Shown: positions 24,382 to 32,451, counted from the first letter of the stretch. The stretch: 36,133 bases of DNA from an uncultured Actinoplanes sp. (GCF_934643405.1 NZ_CAKUCL010000047.1:1-36133), one strand, 5' to 3'. The notes: generated by a model not told the origin, from the letters alone. A program made the numbers and translations.

Positions 24382-24387
24382 TAGCGT
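24382..24387 (+). promoter_or_regulatory. -10 box of a leaderless promoter for the epoxide-hydrolase-like gene
   Basis: TAGCGT is followed by seven bases and then ATG 24395, the arrangement of leaderless actinobacterial transcripts. No Shine-Dalgarno is present before this ATG, which agrees. The same hexamer serves the hydrolase gene at 28049. Confidence 0.5.
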
Positions 24388-24394
24388 CGGACCC

Positions 24395-25519
24395 ATGAGA
24401 GCCGCCCCGCCCTTCCGCATCGATGTCCCCGAGAGCGACGTGGCCGACCTGCGACAGCGCGTGCGCCGGACCCGGTGGCCGGACCAGCTGGACGGCGTGG
24501 GCTGGCAGTACGGCACCGAGCCCGGTTACCTGCGGGAGCTGGCCGGCTATTGGGCGGACGCTTACGACTGGCGGAGGGTGGAGCGACGGCTGAACACCTG
24601 TCCGCAGTTCCGCGCCCCCATCGACGGTTTGAACGTGCATTTCGTGCATCGCCGCGGACGTGGTCCCGCACCGTTTCCAGTGCTCGTGCTGCACGGATGG
24701 CCCAGTTCATTCGTGCAGATGCTCGACCTCGCCCCGCTGCTGACCGATCCGGCCACTCCGGAGGATTCCTTCGACGTCGTCGTCGCCTCGCTGCCCGGAT
24801 TCGCCTTCTCCGATGCCTCGGCGCGGCCGGGAATGAGCGAGGTGGCCATGGCGCATCTCTTCCACCGCCTGATGACCGAGGTTCTCGGTTATTCCCGGTA
24901 CGGCGTACGGGCGAGCGATCTCGGCGCCCGGGTCGCCAAGCAACTGGCGGCGCACCACAGCGCGGAGGTGGCCGGGATCCATCTGAGCGGTTCGCCCCCG
25001 CGTGCGGACAACCCGCCCGCGAACCCGAGCCCGGCCGTCCGGGAGTACCTGCGCGCCGTCCAGCGGTGGACGGCGAACGAGGCCGGATACAGCGAGCAGC
25101 AGTCGACGCGGCCGCAGACCCTGGCGTACGCGCTCAACGATTCGCCGGTGGGCCTGGCCGGCTGGATCGTGGAGAAGTTCCGGGCGTGGAGCGACTGCGA
25201 CGGCGACGTCGAACGCCGCTTCACCAAGGACGACCTGCTGACCACCGTCAGCATCTACTGGTTCACCGCCACGATCGGCTCGTCGATGCGCATGTACTAC
25301 GAGTCCGCACACGCCCGGACACGCGCCTGGGACGTGCCGACCGCCTATCTCATGTCGTCCCGCGACACCGTGCCGGTGCCTCGCGAGTGGCTGGAGCGCA
25401 CGTCGAGGATCGACCGCTGGACCGACGTCGACCGCGGCGGCCATTTCCTGGAATGGGAGGAGCCGCAGCTGGTCGCCGACGACATGCGCGCCTTCTTCCG
25501 GCCCCTCAGGCCCCGGTAG
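24395..25519 (+). CDS. Epoxide hydrolase family protein with EHN domain
   Basis: The 374-residue protein starts at ATG 24395, preceded by a TAGCGT box. It has the N-terminal EHN region (FRIDVPESDVADLRQRV then TRWPDQ) and an alpha/beta hydrolase core with HGWPSS (100-105). The nucleophile is D175 in RASDLGAR, where most relatives have GGDWG. The general base is in RGGHFLEWEEP near the C terminus. These are the features of microsomal-type epoxide hydrolases, which open epoxides to diols; juvenile-hormone-type and soluble bacterial members belong here. The replacement of the Trp next to the nucleophile by Leu may alter substrate choice. A second Asp-nucleophile hydrolase follows after 39 bases. 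Confidence 0.88.
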   Translation: MRAAPPFRIDVPESDVADLRQRVRRTRWPDQLDGVGWQYGTEPGYLRELAGYWADAYDWRRVERRLNTCPQFRAPIDGLNVHFVHRRGRGPAPFPVLVLHGWPSSFVQMLDLAPLLTDPATPEDSFDVVVASLPGFAFSDASARPGMSEVAMAHLFHRLMTEVLGYSRYGVRASDLGARVAKQLAAHHSAEVAGIHLSGSPPRADNPPANPSPAVREYLRAVQRWTANEAGYSEQQSTRPQTLAYALNDSPVGLAGWIVEKFRAWSDCDGDVERRFTKDDLLTTVSIYWFTATIGSSMRMYYESAHARTRAWDVPTAYLMSSRDTVPVPREWLERTSRIDRWTDVDRGGHFLEWEEPQLVADDMRAFFRPLRPR

Positions 25520-25558
25520 CCGTATCCCGCGGGCGCCGGCAGGGAGTACAACGGTCTG

Positions 25559-26458
25559 GTGGCAGGTACCGATGACGCGCCCGGCATGCCGCAGCTCCGC
25601 GGCGTGAGCCATACGTTCATGACGCTCCCGACCGGTCTGCGGATGCACATCGCCGAGTCCGGCCGGCCGGACGCCCCGGCGGTCGTGCTGCTGCACGGCT
25701 TCCCGCAGCACTGGTGGGAGTGGCGCAAGGTCATCCCGCCGCTGGCCGGGCACTACCGGGTGATCGCGCCGGACCTGCGCGGCGCGGGCTGGACGGACGC
25801 GCCGGCCCACGGGTACGCCGTACGGGACATGGTTGCCGACGTGCTGGCGCTGCTGGACCGGCTCGGGCTGCGCCGGGTCGGCCTCGTCGCGCACGACTTC
25901 AGCGCCTTCGTCGGGTTCACCCTCTGCTTCGACCATCCGGTCCGGATCGCGGCCTTCCTGTGTCTCGGCCCCCATCCGTACCTGCGCTTCAAGCCGCACA
26001 TGCTCGCGGGTCTCCCCCAGCTGTGGTTCCAGCCGGTGGTCGCCACGCCGCGCCTCGGACCGTGGGCCCTGAGCACCGACCGGCTCGCCCGCCACCTGCT
26101 GCGCGGGGGCACCGCCTCGGCCGGATCGATCACCGACGACGACCTGGCGATCTTCACGGGACGCGTCCACGCGCCGGGGCATCCCGAGGCCGGGTCGGCG
26201 CTGTACCGCAACCTCATCCTGCCCGAGATGGGCCGTTTCTCCGCCGGGGTCTACCGCCGGCGGCGCCTCACCGTCCCGACGGTGGCGCTCCTGGGCGGCG
26301 CGGACGCCGGGGTACGGCCGGGGATGCTCGACGTCGACGGTGATCAGGCGGACGACCTCGCCGGCCATGTCGTCGACGGGGCGGGGCACTTCCTCGCAGA
26401 CGACCGGCCCGACGTGGTCGCGACGCACGCACTCGAACTGTTCGGGCGCGCATTCTGA
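25559..26458 (+). CDS. Alpha/beta hydrolase with Asp nucleophile (epoxide hydrolase / haloacetate dehalogenase-like)
   Basis: With GTG 25559 the protein has 299 residues; ATG 25586 is an alternative. The oxyanion motif is HGFPQHWWEW (46-55), and the nucleophile elbow is AHDFSAF with D113. Asp in this place, with HD before the aromatic residue, marks the epoxide hydrolase and haloacetate/haloalkane dehalogenase group rather than esterases. The catalytic His is in GAGHFLADD near the end. It is on the same strand 39 bases behind another Asp-type hydrolase, so the pair may act on related reactive compounds. Reaction type cannot be decided between epoxide opening and dehalogenation. Confidence 0.85.
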   Translation: MAGTDDAPGMPQLRGVSHTFMTLPTGLRMHIAESGRPDAPAVVLLHGFPQHWWEWRKVIPPLAGHYRVIAPDLRGAGWTDAPAHGYAVRDMVADVLALLDRLGLRRVGLVAHDFSAFVGFTLCFDHPVRIAAFLCLGPHPYLRFKPHMLAGLPQLWFQPVVATPRLGPWALSTDRLARHLLRGGTASAGSITDDDLAIFTGRVHAPGHPEAGSALYRNLILPEMGRFSAGVYRRRRLTVPTVALLGGADAGVRPGMLDVDGDQADDLAGHVVDGAGHFLADDRPDVVATHALELFGRAF

Positions 26459-26637
26459 CCGGCCGCCGCCGGCCTCGAACCGGGCGCCGTCATCCGACCG
26501 GGTGACGGCTCCGGGTCACGGCTCCCGCCTCCCCGCCCGGCGGCGAAGATCTCCGTTCGGAGCCCGGATTCCGCCGGGCCGCACGACCGTCTTCACCCGC
26601 ACCAAGCTCCGGACACCGGCCGAAGGGGAATTCCGTC

Positions 26638-27219
26638 ATGGCCATCACGCCCGAACGCCGGCCCCGGCACCTGGCCGCGGTCCTTGCGGCGGCCTGCGCC
26701 GTCGCCGCCGCCAGCGCCGCACCCACCGCCGCCAGCGCCGCCCTCACCTCGACCGCGGGCGTGCCGCACGACACCCCTCGCCTGACGGGCGCGCAGCGTG
26801 CCGTGCTGCTGGAGGCGACCCGCCGGTTCCGTGACGTCAAGAAGGCGATCGAAGCCGGCTACCTGCCCACCAAGGACTGCGTGCCGGGGATGGGTTTCCA
26901 CTACGGCAAGCCGGCGCTGGCCGAGGACACCACCATCGACCCGACCCTGCCGGAGATGCTGGTCTACACCCCCGCCGCCGGCGGGACGGTGCGCCTGGCC
27001 GCGCTGGAGTACTTCCGCGCCGACGCCGACCAGAACCTCAAGACCGACGGCGACCGCCCCACGCTGTTCGGCCGGCCCTTCGACGGTCCGATGGCCGGCC
27101 ACCCGGTGCCGCCCGGCCGGCCGCCCATGCCGGTCCACTACGACCTGCACGTCTGGCTCTACCAGAACAACCGCAACGGCGAGCTCGCCCCGGCCAACCC
27201 CGACGTCGACTGCCGGTAG
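26638..27219 (+). CDS. Secreted protein of unknown function with a conserved His/Cys-containing core
   Basis: A 193-residue protein starting at ATG with AAGGGGAA six to eight bases upstream. The Ala-rich signal peptide likely ends at about AASA34. The mature part has DCVPGMGFHYG, EMLVYTP, LAALEYFRAD and VHYDLHVWLY; the histidines in FHYG, VHYDLHVW could bind a metal. The last residues (NPDVDCR) place a second Cys near the end, so a disulfide with the Cys of DCVPGM is possible. I have seen similar proteins annotated only as hypothetical. It stands alone between hydrolase and peptidoglycan-binding genes. Confidence 0.75.
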   Translation: MAITPERRPRHLAAVLAAACAVAAASAAPTAASAALTSTAGVPHDTPRLTGAQRAVLLEATRRFRDVKKAIEAGYLPTKDCVPGMGFHYGKPALAEDTTIDPTLPEMLVYTPAAGGTVRLAALEYFRADADQNLKTDGDRPTLFGRPFDGPMAGHPVPPGRPPMPVHYDLHVWLYQNNRNGELAPANPDVDCR

Positions 27220-27378
27220 GCACCGCCTGATCTCCGCGACGCGGAACACGTCGCGCGTCCGCCGAGCCGAACCATGTCCGGGTTGCGACATACCGCTATC
27301 GAGCCGGCAGCCGGGCCGCTGATGCTGGGAGAACCGCGCCCATTCGACAGTGTGCGGCGCGCTCTCCCAGGAAGGGGT

Positions 27379-27852
27379 ATGGCGATGGCGAATCCGACGA
27401 TCAAGGCGGGCTCGAAAGGTGACGCCGTGAAGAAGGCGCAGCAAGCTCTGATTTGCCGCTTCTATCTTCCGCCGGGCACCGACGACGGCATCTTCGGGCC
27501 GGTGACCAAGAACCGGGTGATCAGGTATCAGCTGGACCGCGGCGCCGGCGAATCCTGGGCCTTCTCCTTCCCGTTGGCCGTCGACGGGACCGTTGGGCCG
27601 AAGACCTGGGCGAGGCTGGCACCGGACACGGTCAAGGAAGGCTCGACCGGCGACGGGGTGAAGCTCCTGCAGGAAATCCTGAAGAGCTTCGAGCACCCGC
27701 CTTTCGACCCCGGAACGGTGGACGGGAAGTTCGGCCCGAAGACGGTCACGGCCGTCCGTGCTTTCCAGACGGACAACGTCGACTTCGACGGCAACCCCCT
27801 CTCGGTCGACGGAACCGTCGGCACCAAGACGTGGTGCGCACTCTGGAGCTGA
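27379..27852 (+). CDS. Two-domain peptidoglycan-binding protein without signal peptide
   Basis: ATG 27379 follows AGGAAGGGG closely; ATG 27385 would have more usual spacing. The 157-residue protein (from 27379) consists of two PG_binding_1 repeats, about residues 7-75 and 83-155. Each has the GSKGDAVKKAQQAL / GSTGDGVKLLQEIL helix, the DGIFGP / DGKFGP turn and a VDGTVGPKTW / VDGTVGTKTW end. Binding to peptidoglycan or a related glycan is the family role. No signal peptide, membrane segment or catalytic domain is present even if the frame is extended to 27274, so its export route is unclear. The last residues CALWS end right after the second repeat. Confidence 0.88.
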   Translation: MAMANPTIKAGSKGDAVKKAQQALICRFYLPPGTDDGIFGPVTKNRVIRYQLDRGAGESWAFSFPLAVDGTVGPKTWARLAPDTVKEGSTGDGVKLLQEILKSFEHPPFDPGTVDGKFGPKTVTAVRAFQTDNVDFDGNPLSVDGTVGTKTWCALWS

Positions 27853-28036
27853 CGTAGGCGCGCCACCGATCGCCGCCCCATTCCGGCACCTCTCAGGCGA
27901 CGCGGTTTCCCGGCACCGAGGTCGTCGGTACCGCCGACGGTCGCCGCGTCACCGCGACGGCCCTCGGCGGTGCCCGGCCCCGCAATCGTCGGAGCGTCCA
28001 CGCCGTACGGGAAACCCCGCATCATGATCCCTCGGC

Positions 28037-28042
28037 TAGCGT
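28037..28042 (+). promoter_or_regulatory. -10 box of a leaderless promoter for the Ser hydrolase gene
   Basis: TAGCGT, six bases, then ATG 28049. No Shine-Dalgarno precedes this ATG. The 196-base gap before it (27853-28048) has no gene; a GTCGG-TACCG-CCGAC hairpin is visible near 27925-27940. Confidence 0.5.
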
Positions 28043-28048
28043 GGCGCC

Positions 28049-28933
28049 ATGAGTTCCGGGAACGAGGCAAGCCTGACCCTGCCCGACGGCCGCGTTGTCG
28101 AGTACTTCGACGGCGGCGACCCGTCGGGCCGGCCGGTCTTCTTCCAGCCGGGAACGCCGGCCACGCGGATCATGGGAAGACTGTGGCACCCGGCGGCCGC
28201 GGCGGCCGGGGCCAGACTGATCAGCGTGAGCCGGCCGGGCTACGGCGGATCGACCGCGGTCGCCGAGCGCCCGACCCTGTCGGCAGCGGGCCGCGACATC
28301 GCCGCCCTCGCCACCCTGCTCGGGCTTGACGAGTACGCCGTGGTCGGCTCGTCGGGCGGCGGGCCTTTCGCCGTGGCGACGGCGGCTGTCGATCCCCGGC
28401 GAGTGCGGGCCCTGGGCGTGGTCGCCGGCGGCGGACCATGGCGCGAGCTTGCCGACCCGTCCACGGAGCCGCAGGAGCGGGCGTGCCTGGCGCGCCTGGA
28501 CGAGGGTGACCTCGTCGGTGCCCGGGCGGGCATGCGCGAGGTCGTCGAGAACGTCTGGCAGGCGGGTCTGCGCGAACTCGACGGGGATGCCCGCCTGGAA
28601 GCGTGGCTGGGCGACGATCCGCTGGCCGCAGACCCGGCCTACCGGGTGATCATGGCGGACGCCATGCGCGAGGTGCTGGACAGCACCGAAGGCGCGGTGT
28701 TCGACGGCCTCGCCCAGGGCGGCGGCTGGGACATCGATTTCCCGGCCGTGCAAGCCCCGGCCTTGCTGTGGTACGGAGGTGCGGACGAGGTCTGCCCGGT
28801 GGCGTACGGGCACTGGTATGCCGAACGGATCGCCGGCGCGCAGCTCGCCATCTTCCCGGACGACGACCACCTGGCTGTGGCCGACTCCCACCGGCCCGAG
28901 ATTCTGGCGGCCTTGCTCAAGGCATGGCACTAG
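28049..28933 (+). CDS. Alpha/beta hydrolase with Ser nucleophile
   Basis: A 294-residue cytoplasmic alpha/beta hydrolase. The oxyanion region FFQPGTPATR (31-40) replaces the usual HG motif, as in a group of actinobacterial hydrolases. The nucleophile is S102 in VGSSGGGPFA. The acid is in WYGGADEVCP and the base in DDDHLAV near the C terminus. ISVSRPGYGGS is typical of this group. The likely reaction is ester or related hydrolysis; the substrate is not known. It converges with a VOC gene whose stop is only 31 bases away; a GCGGCG/CGCCGC hairpin lies in that short gap. Confidence 0.85.
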   Translation: MSSGNEASLTLPDGRVVEYFDGGDPSGRPVFFQPGTPATRIMGRLWHPAAAAAGARLISVSRPGYGGSTAVAERPTLSAAGRDIAALATLLGLDEYAVVGSSGGGPFAVATAAVDPRRVRALGVVAGGGPWRELADPSTEPQERACLARLDEGDLVGARAGMREVVENVWQAGLRELDGDARLEAWLGDDPLAADPAYRVIMADAMREVLDSTEGAVFDGLAQGGGWDIDFPAVQAPALLWYGGADEVCPVAYGHWYAERIAGAQLAIFPDDDHLAVADSHRPEILAALLKAWH

Positions 28934-28964
28934 CGGCGGCGGCGCGCTTCGCCGCAGTGACGAA

Positions 28965-29351
28965 TCACCTCGGGTCACGCCGCAGCGGGTGATCCGCGGG
29001 AACCTCGACGAACACGATCGGTACGCCGTCCGGGTCCTCGATCCACATCTCGACCAGTCCCCACGGCTCGAGCCGGGGTTCCCGGGTGACTTTCACTCTC
29101 GCCGCGACGAGACGCTCGTGCTCCGCCCGCACGTCGCGAACCTGAAGCCAGAGGCGAAGCGGTCCACCCGGCTCGTCCTGGGTTCTACCGGACACCTCGA
29201 GCAGTGACTGACCGAGGAAGAAGACCAGCCCGGGATCCTCCGGCGGCCCGAACTCGCGATAGACCGCGAGCCCGAGGACGTCCCGGTAGAAACGGCGGCT
29301 GCGCTCCGGCTCGGACGGGCGCAGCAGGACACGGCTGCTGAGTACCTCCAT
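28965..29351 (-). CDS. VOC (glyoxalase/bleomycin resistance) superfamily protein
   Basis: A 128-residue protein with two beta-alpha-beta-beta-beta modules typical of the vicinal-oxygen-chelate fold. RFYRDVLGLAVYREFG begins the first; WGLVEMWIEDPDGVPIVFVE ends the second. It is a single-domain member, expected as a dimer. Members bind drugs or catalyse isomerisation and dioxygenation; few metal ligands can be assigned here, so function is open. CACGAT six bases before the ATG resembles the leaderless promoters seen elsewhere in the window, with one mismatch to TANNNT. The 247-base stretch between this gene and the next on the left strand (29352-29598) shows no feature. Confidence 0.85.
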   Translation of the reverse strand: MEVLSSRVLLRPSEPERSRRFYRDVLGLAVYREFGPPEDPGLVFFLGQSLLEVSGRTQDEPGGPLRLWLQVRDVRAEHERLVAARVKVTREPRLEPWGLVEMWIEDPDGVPIVFVEVPADHPLRRDPR

Positions 29352-29598
29352 GGCTCGATCGTGTCCCAGCGCGGCCGCCCGGCACCACTACGCCGCGCCG
29401 CACATCCGCCCGTCTGCTCGCTCGTGCCGGGGCCGGGCAGCCGCGGCAGATTCACCGGGAAGGCGAACGACGTGGCTTCGTGCCGGCGCTACCGTTGGCA
29501 GCCACGCGCTGTCCGGTGCCGCCCCATTCTTGGCGGCCGGCGGCGTGCGAGAGGGACTCCGGTTGCTCGGCCTCTCGGCTGACCCACTTGTCGGCGCT

Positions 29599-30084
29599 TC
29601 ATGGTGCGGCGATCCGCAGATCGGTCACCGTCCGCGTCTCCGTGTCGTAGCTGCGAGCAGCCACGAACGTCCCCCGCACCGGCGGCAGATCGGCGAACAT
29701 CCCGAGCGCCGAAGCGCGCTGAGCCGGCGGAACCCTCAGTGCGAGGCTCACATGCGGTCGCCATCGCGGCGGTGGCGGCCACGCGTTCGCCTGCCGCAGC
29801 GACGACCACACCCCGGCGTGCAACCCGGCCAGCTCAGCGGTCGCCGTCACCTGCCGGACCAGCGCCGCGCCGAGAAACGTCACCTCACCGAGCTCCGCCG
29901 CGACGGGTAACGCCAACGGCGGCAGCCCGTCGAGCGAGTCGGCATTCACCACGGTCAGATGGGGCCGGTTCGACGGATGCGCGTGGCCGGCCAAGCTCTT
30001 CAGCCCCGCCTCACGCAGAAGAAACCACATCTCCCGTACGCCGTCCGTGAGCACCGGATCGGGCAGGAGTTCGACGGTATGCAC
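29599..30084 (-). CDS. 2H phosphoesterase / 2'-5' RNA ligase-like protein
   Basis: GTG 30084 gives 161 residues; an open frame upstream is not homologous. Two HxT/S motifs are present: H42-L-T44 (NRPHLTVVN) and H111-V-S113 (WRPHVSLAL). These are the paired catalytic motifs of the 2H phosphoesterase superfamily, which opens cyclic phosphodiesters and ligates or processes RNA ends. The C terminus (RSYDTETRTVTDLRIAAP) agrees with the family fold. It is divergent from the endonuclease/exonuclease/phosphatase gene, with 114 bases between the starts. Confidence 0.8.
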   Translation of the reverse strand: MHTVELLPDPVLTDGVREMWFLLREAGLKSLAGHAHPSNRPHLTVVNADSLDGLPPLALPVAAELGEVTFLGAALVRQVTATAELAGLHAGVWSSLRQANAWPPPPRWRPHVSLALRVPPAQRASALGMFADLPPVRGTFVAARSYDTETRTVTDLRIAAP

Positions 30085-30145
30085 GCCCCCAGACGTATCA
30101 GAGATGCGGCTGCGAGGGCGCGCCCGACGTGGCCGCGACGGCGAA

Positions 30146-30151
30146 TAAGGT
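30146..30151 (+). promoter_or_regulatory. Possible -10 box for the endonuclease/exonuclease/phosphatase gene
   Basis: TAAGGT lies 48 bases before GTG 30199, giving a leader of about 40 bases that contains the ribosome binding site GAGGAAG (about 30179-30185). No clear -35 is visible. Confidence 0.3.
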
Positions 30152-30198
30152 CTACCAGCGGCGCTGAAGAGCAACGGCCGAGGAAGTGGGGTACCGCC

Positions 30199-30993
30199 GT
30201 GCGGATCGTGAGTGTCAACGCCTGGGGCGGAGCCCTGGCCGACGATCTCCTGAAGTGGCTGCCGGACTGTGGCGCGCACGTCGTCTGCCTGCAGGAGGTG
30301 ACGCGCACTCCGGGCCTGACCGGCTGGACCCGGTTCAGCGACGGCGAACGGACCCTGCCGCAGCGTGCCGCCCTCTTCGACGACGTCCGCGCCGTCCTTC
30401 CGCAGCATCAGGCGATGTTCGTGACCAGCGATTCCGGCCCGGTGCAGGACGACACGGGCCGCAGCTACCGGCAGGACTTCGGCCTCGCCACCCTGGTCGG
30501 CGAGGAACTACCGGTCGTCGGCGTCGCCTCCACGTTCGTGCACGGGCAGTTCACCGACCACGTCGCGTGGGCGGCCGGCGACCGTCCGCGTATCGCGCTG
30601 GCCGTGCGGACGGTCGACCGCGCCGCCGGCCGGTCGGTGTGGGTGGTGCAGGTCCACGGGCTGCGCGACCCCCGCGGCAAGGGCGACACCCCGGCGCGGC
30701 GGCGCCAGGCCGAACGGCTCGCGGATCTCGTGCGCCGGATCCGCGGCCCGCGTGACCTGGTCGTCGTGTGCGGCGACTTCAACGTGCTCCCGGACAGCGA
30801 GACGTTCGGCGTGCTGGCCGAGGCCGGTCTCACCGACCTGGTCGGCACCGCCGACACCCGGACGTCGCACTATCCGAAGGCGGTGCGACACGCCGGCTAC
30901 CTGCTGGTTTCCGATCTGGCCGCGGTCGAGCGGTTCGACATCGTGGCCGAGCCGGAGGTCTCCGACCACCGCGCGTTGATGCTCGACATCTAG
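30199..30993 (+). CDS. Endonuclease/exonuclease/phosphatase family protein
   Basis: GTG 30199 is chosen because the protein then starts MRIVSVNAWGG, the canonical beginning of this superfamily, and AGGAAG lies upstream; 264 residues result. Catalytic landmarks are N7, E33 (CLQEV), the HG pair in VQVHGLRD, CGDFNVLPDS and the terminal SDHRALMLD. The family cleaves phosphodiesters in DNA, RNA, phosphoinositides or sphingomyelin. No signal peptide is present, which favours an intracellular nucleic-acid or metabolite substrate. Its divergent neighbour is a 2H phosphoesterase, so the two may share a role in RNA or cyclic phosphodiester metabolism; this is inference. Confidence 0.88.
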   Translation: MRIVSVNAWGGALADDLLKWLPDCGAHVVCLQEVTRTPGLTGWTRFSDGERTLPQRAALFDDVRAVLPQHQAMFVTSDSGPVQDDTGRSYRQDFGLATLVGEELPVVGVASTFVHGQFTDHVAWAAGDRPRIALAVRTVDRAAGRSVWVVQVHGLRDPRGKGDTPARRRQAERLADLVRRIRGPRDLVVVCGDFNVLPDSETFGVLAEAGLTDLVGTADTRTSHYPKAVRHAGYLLVSDLAAVERFDIVAEPEVSDHRALMLDI

Positions 30994-31053
30994 CCGCGGG
31001 TGGCAGCGGAACGGGTGGTGGGAAAACCGGGTGCCGCGGCCGGGCCGGCTGAC

Positions 31054-31059
31054 TACCGT
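31054..31059 (+). promoter_or_regulatory. -10 box of a leaderless promoter for the GNAT gene
   Basis: TACCGT, six bases, then GTG 31066. This supports GTG 31066 over the earlier in-frame GTG at 31000. Confidence 0.5.
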
Positions 31060-31065
31060 CCGGGC

Positions 31066-31710
31066 GTGCCGCACACCTATCCGCCGCTGAACGTCGAGGT
31101 CCGCACGCCGCGCCTGACCCTGGCCGGCGCGTCCGACGACCTGCTGGAACGTCTCGTGCCGCTGGTACGGGCGGGGGTCGCCGACGCCGAGCCGTGGCCG
31201 TTCGACGACCCGATCTCGTTCTACGCCGACAGCCCCGAGCGGGAATGGCGTTGGCTGCGCGGCGTCTGGGCCGGCCGTGGCCGGGTGAGCCCGGATTCGT
31301 GGCGGCTGTACTTCGCCGTGCTCGTCGACGGCGAACCGGTCGGCATGCAGGACCTCATCGGCAAGAACTTCACCCGGTTCGGCACGGTGTCCAGCTTCTC
31401 CTGGCTGGCCCCCGGCAGCCGTGGACGGGGGCTGGGCAGGGAGATGCGGGCGGCGATCCTGCAGCTGGCCTTCGCCGGGCTGGGCGCGCGTGAGGCGGGC
31501 AGCGACGCCTTCGTCGACAACGAGGCGTCGAACCGGATCTCCCGCGGCCTGGGCTACGAACCGAACGGCACCGACTGGGACACCCGGCGCGGCGAGCCCG
31601 CGCAGATCCAGCAGTGGCGGCTCACTCGCGACGCGTGGGAGCGCGTCCGCCGCGACGACATCGAGCTGATCGGCGTCGACGAGTGCCGACCGGTCCTGGG
31701 CATCGGCTGA
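31066..31710 (+). CDS. GNAT family N-acetyltransferase (RimJ/RimL-like)
   Basis: With GTG 31066 the protein has 214 residues and begins MPHTYPPLNVEVRTPRLTL, a common start of RimJ/RimL-like acetyltransferases. The acetyl-CoA pyrophosphate loop is RGRGLG (119-124) after FSWLAPGS. NEASNRISRGLGYEPNG is the usual helix-strand at the end of the fold. The acceptor may be a protein N terminus, an aminoglycoside-like compound or a small amine; the sequence does not tell. It is a single gene, convergent with a DinB-fold gene. Confidence 0.88.
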   Translation: MPHTYPPLNVEVRTPRLTLAGASDDLLERLVPLVRAGVADAEPWPFDDPISFYADSPEREWRWLRGVWAGRGRVSPDSWRLYFAVLVDGEPVGMQDLIGKNFTRFGTVSSFSWLAPGSRGRGLGREMRAAILQLAFAGLGAREAGSDAFVDNEASNRISRGLGYEPNGTDWDTRRGEPAQIQQWRLTRDAWERVRRDDIELIGVDECRPVLGIG

Positions 31711-31719
31711 CGCACCGGC

Positions 31720-31737
31720 GCCCGATCGGGCTCCCTT
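31720..31737. terminator. Weak terminator-like palindrome between convergent genes
   Basis: GCCCGATCGGGC (31720-31731) is a perfect palindrome that can form a four-bp hairpin, followed by TCCCTTTCC. It lies in the 58-base gap between the convergent GNAT and DinB-fold genes. Confidence 0.35.
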
Positions 31738-31768
31738 TCCCGTACGCCGTGGACAGCGCGACCGGCGA

Positions 31769-32443
31769 TCAGGGCACCAGCGGGCCGCGGAGAACCTGAC
31801 GGGCTGCGCCGGCGTCTCCGGTCAGCTGTTCCCACGGCATCGGCCGCCTGTTCCACAACGCCAGCATGAGTTCTTCGGCCGTCGCGGTCAGCGTCGCCAC
31901 CGCGTCTCCCGGGCCCAGGGTCCAGGAGGTGCCGAGGTCGGTGGCGGTGAGGCGAACGGCGGCGTGCGGCTGTGCCATCCGGCCGCGTTTCACCTGGCGG
32001 GGCACGAACACCTCGATGACCTCGGCGATGCCGTCACCGCACAGCACGGGGTCGAGCCGGCTCGCGATGCCGAGGGCGTGCTGAGCGTCCCAGCGGTGCA
32101 CGAGCGTCTCCAGGCAGCGCCGCCGGCGCCAGAAGCCGACCGTGTGCGGCGGCGAGAACGTCCACGCTTCGGTTGCCGGGTCGGCCTCGAGCGTCTCGGT
32201 CAGCAGGCGAGCGGTCTCGGCGAACCACGGCGCGATGTCGGCCGGTGCCGGCGGCGGCTGATGGCGGCCGTGCCGTTCGCGGACTGCCACCGCGGCCCAC
32301 AGGTTCCCGTGCCCGAGGTGTTCGGCCAGGTCGCGCAGGTTCCAGTTGCCGCAGTGCGCCACCGGCACGGTGAGGTCCTGGCTCAGGCAGCGGCGGAACG
32401 TGGCCAGTTCGTCGCGCAGTACCGCCAGATGGTCCAGCTCCAT
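31769..32443 (-). CDS. Maleylpyruvate isomerase-type, mycothiol-dependent DinB-fold protein
   Basis: ATG 32443 gives 224 residues and fits the family start (MELDHLAVLRDEL); TAGAGT lies eight bases before it. The N-terminal four-helix DinB/MDMPI domain has W34 and metal ligand H42 (LRDLAEHLG), then E112 and H116 in CLETLVHRWDAQHA, matching the His-Glu-His site of mycothiol-dependent maleylpyruvate isomerase. The C-terminal region (about 130-224) is the small SCP2-like domain of this family. Mycothiol is the actinobacterial thiol, so a thiol-transfer or isomerase role is likely; substrate unknown. No aromatic-degradation genes are nearby. Confidence 0.87.
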   Translation of the reverse strand: MELDHLAVLRDELATFRRCLSQDLTVPVAHCGNWNLRDLAEHLGHGNLWAAVAVRERHGRHQPPPAPADIAPWFAETARLLTETLEADPATEAWTFSPPHTVGFWRRRRCLETLVHRWDAQHALGIASRLDPVLCGDGIAEVIEVFVPRQVKRGRMAQPHAAVRLTATDLGTSWTLGPGDAVATLTATAEELMLALWNRRPMPWEQLTGDAGAARQVLRGPLVP

Positions 32444-32451
32444 GGGCGGCG

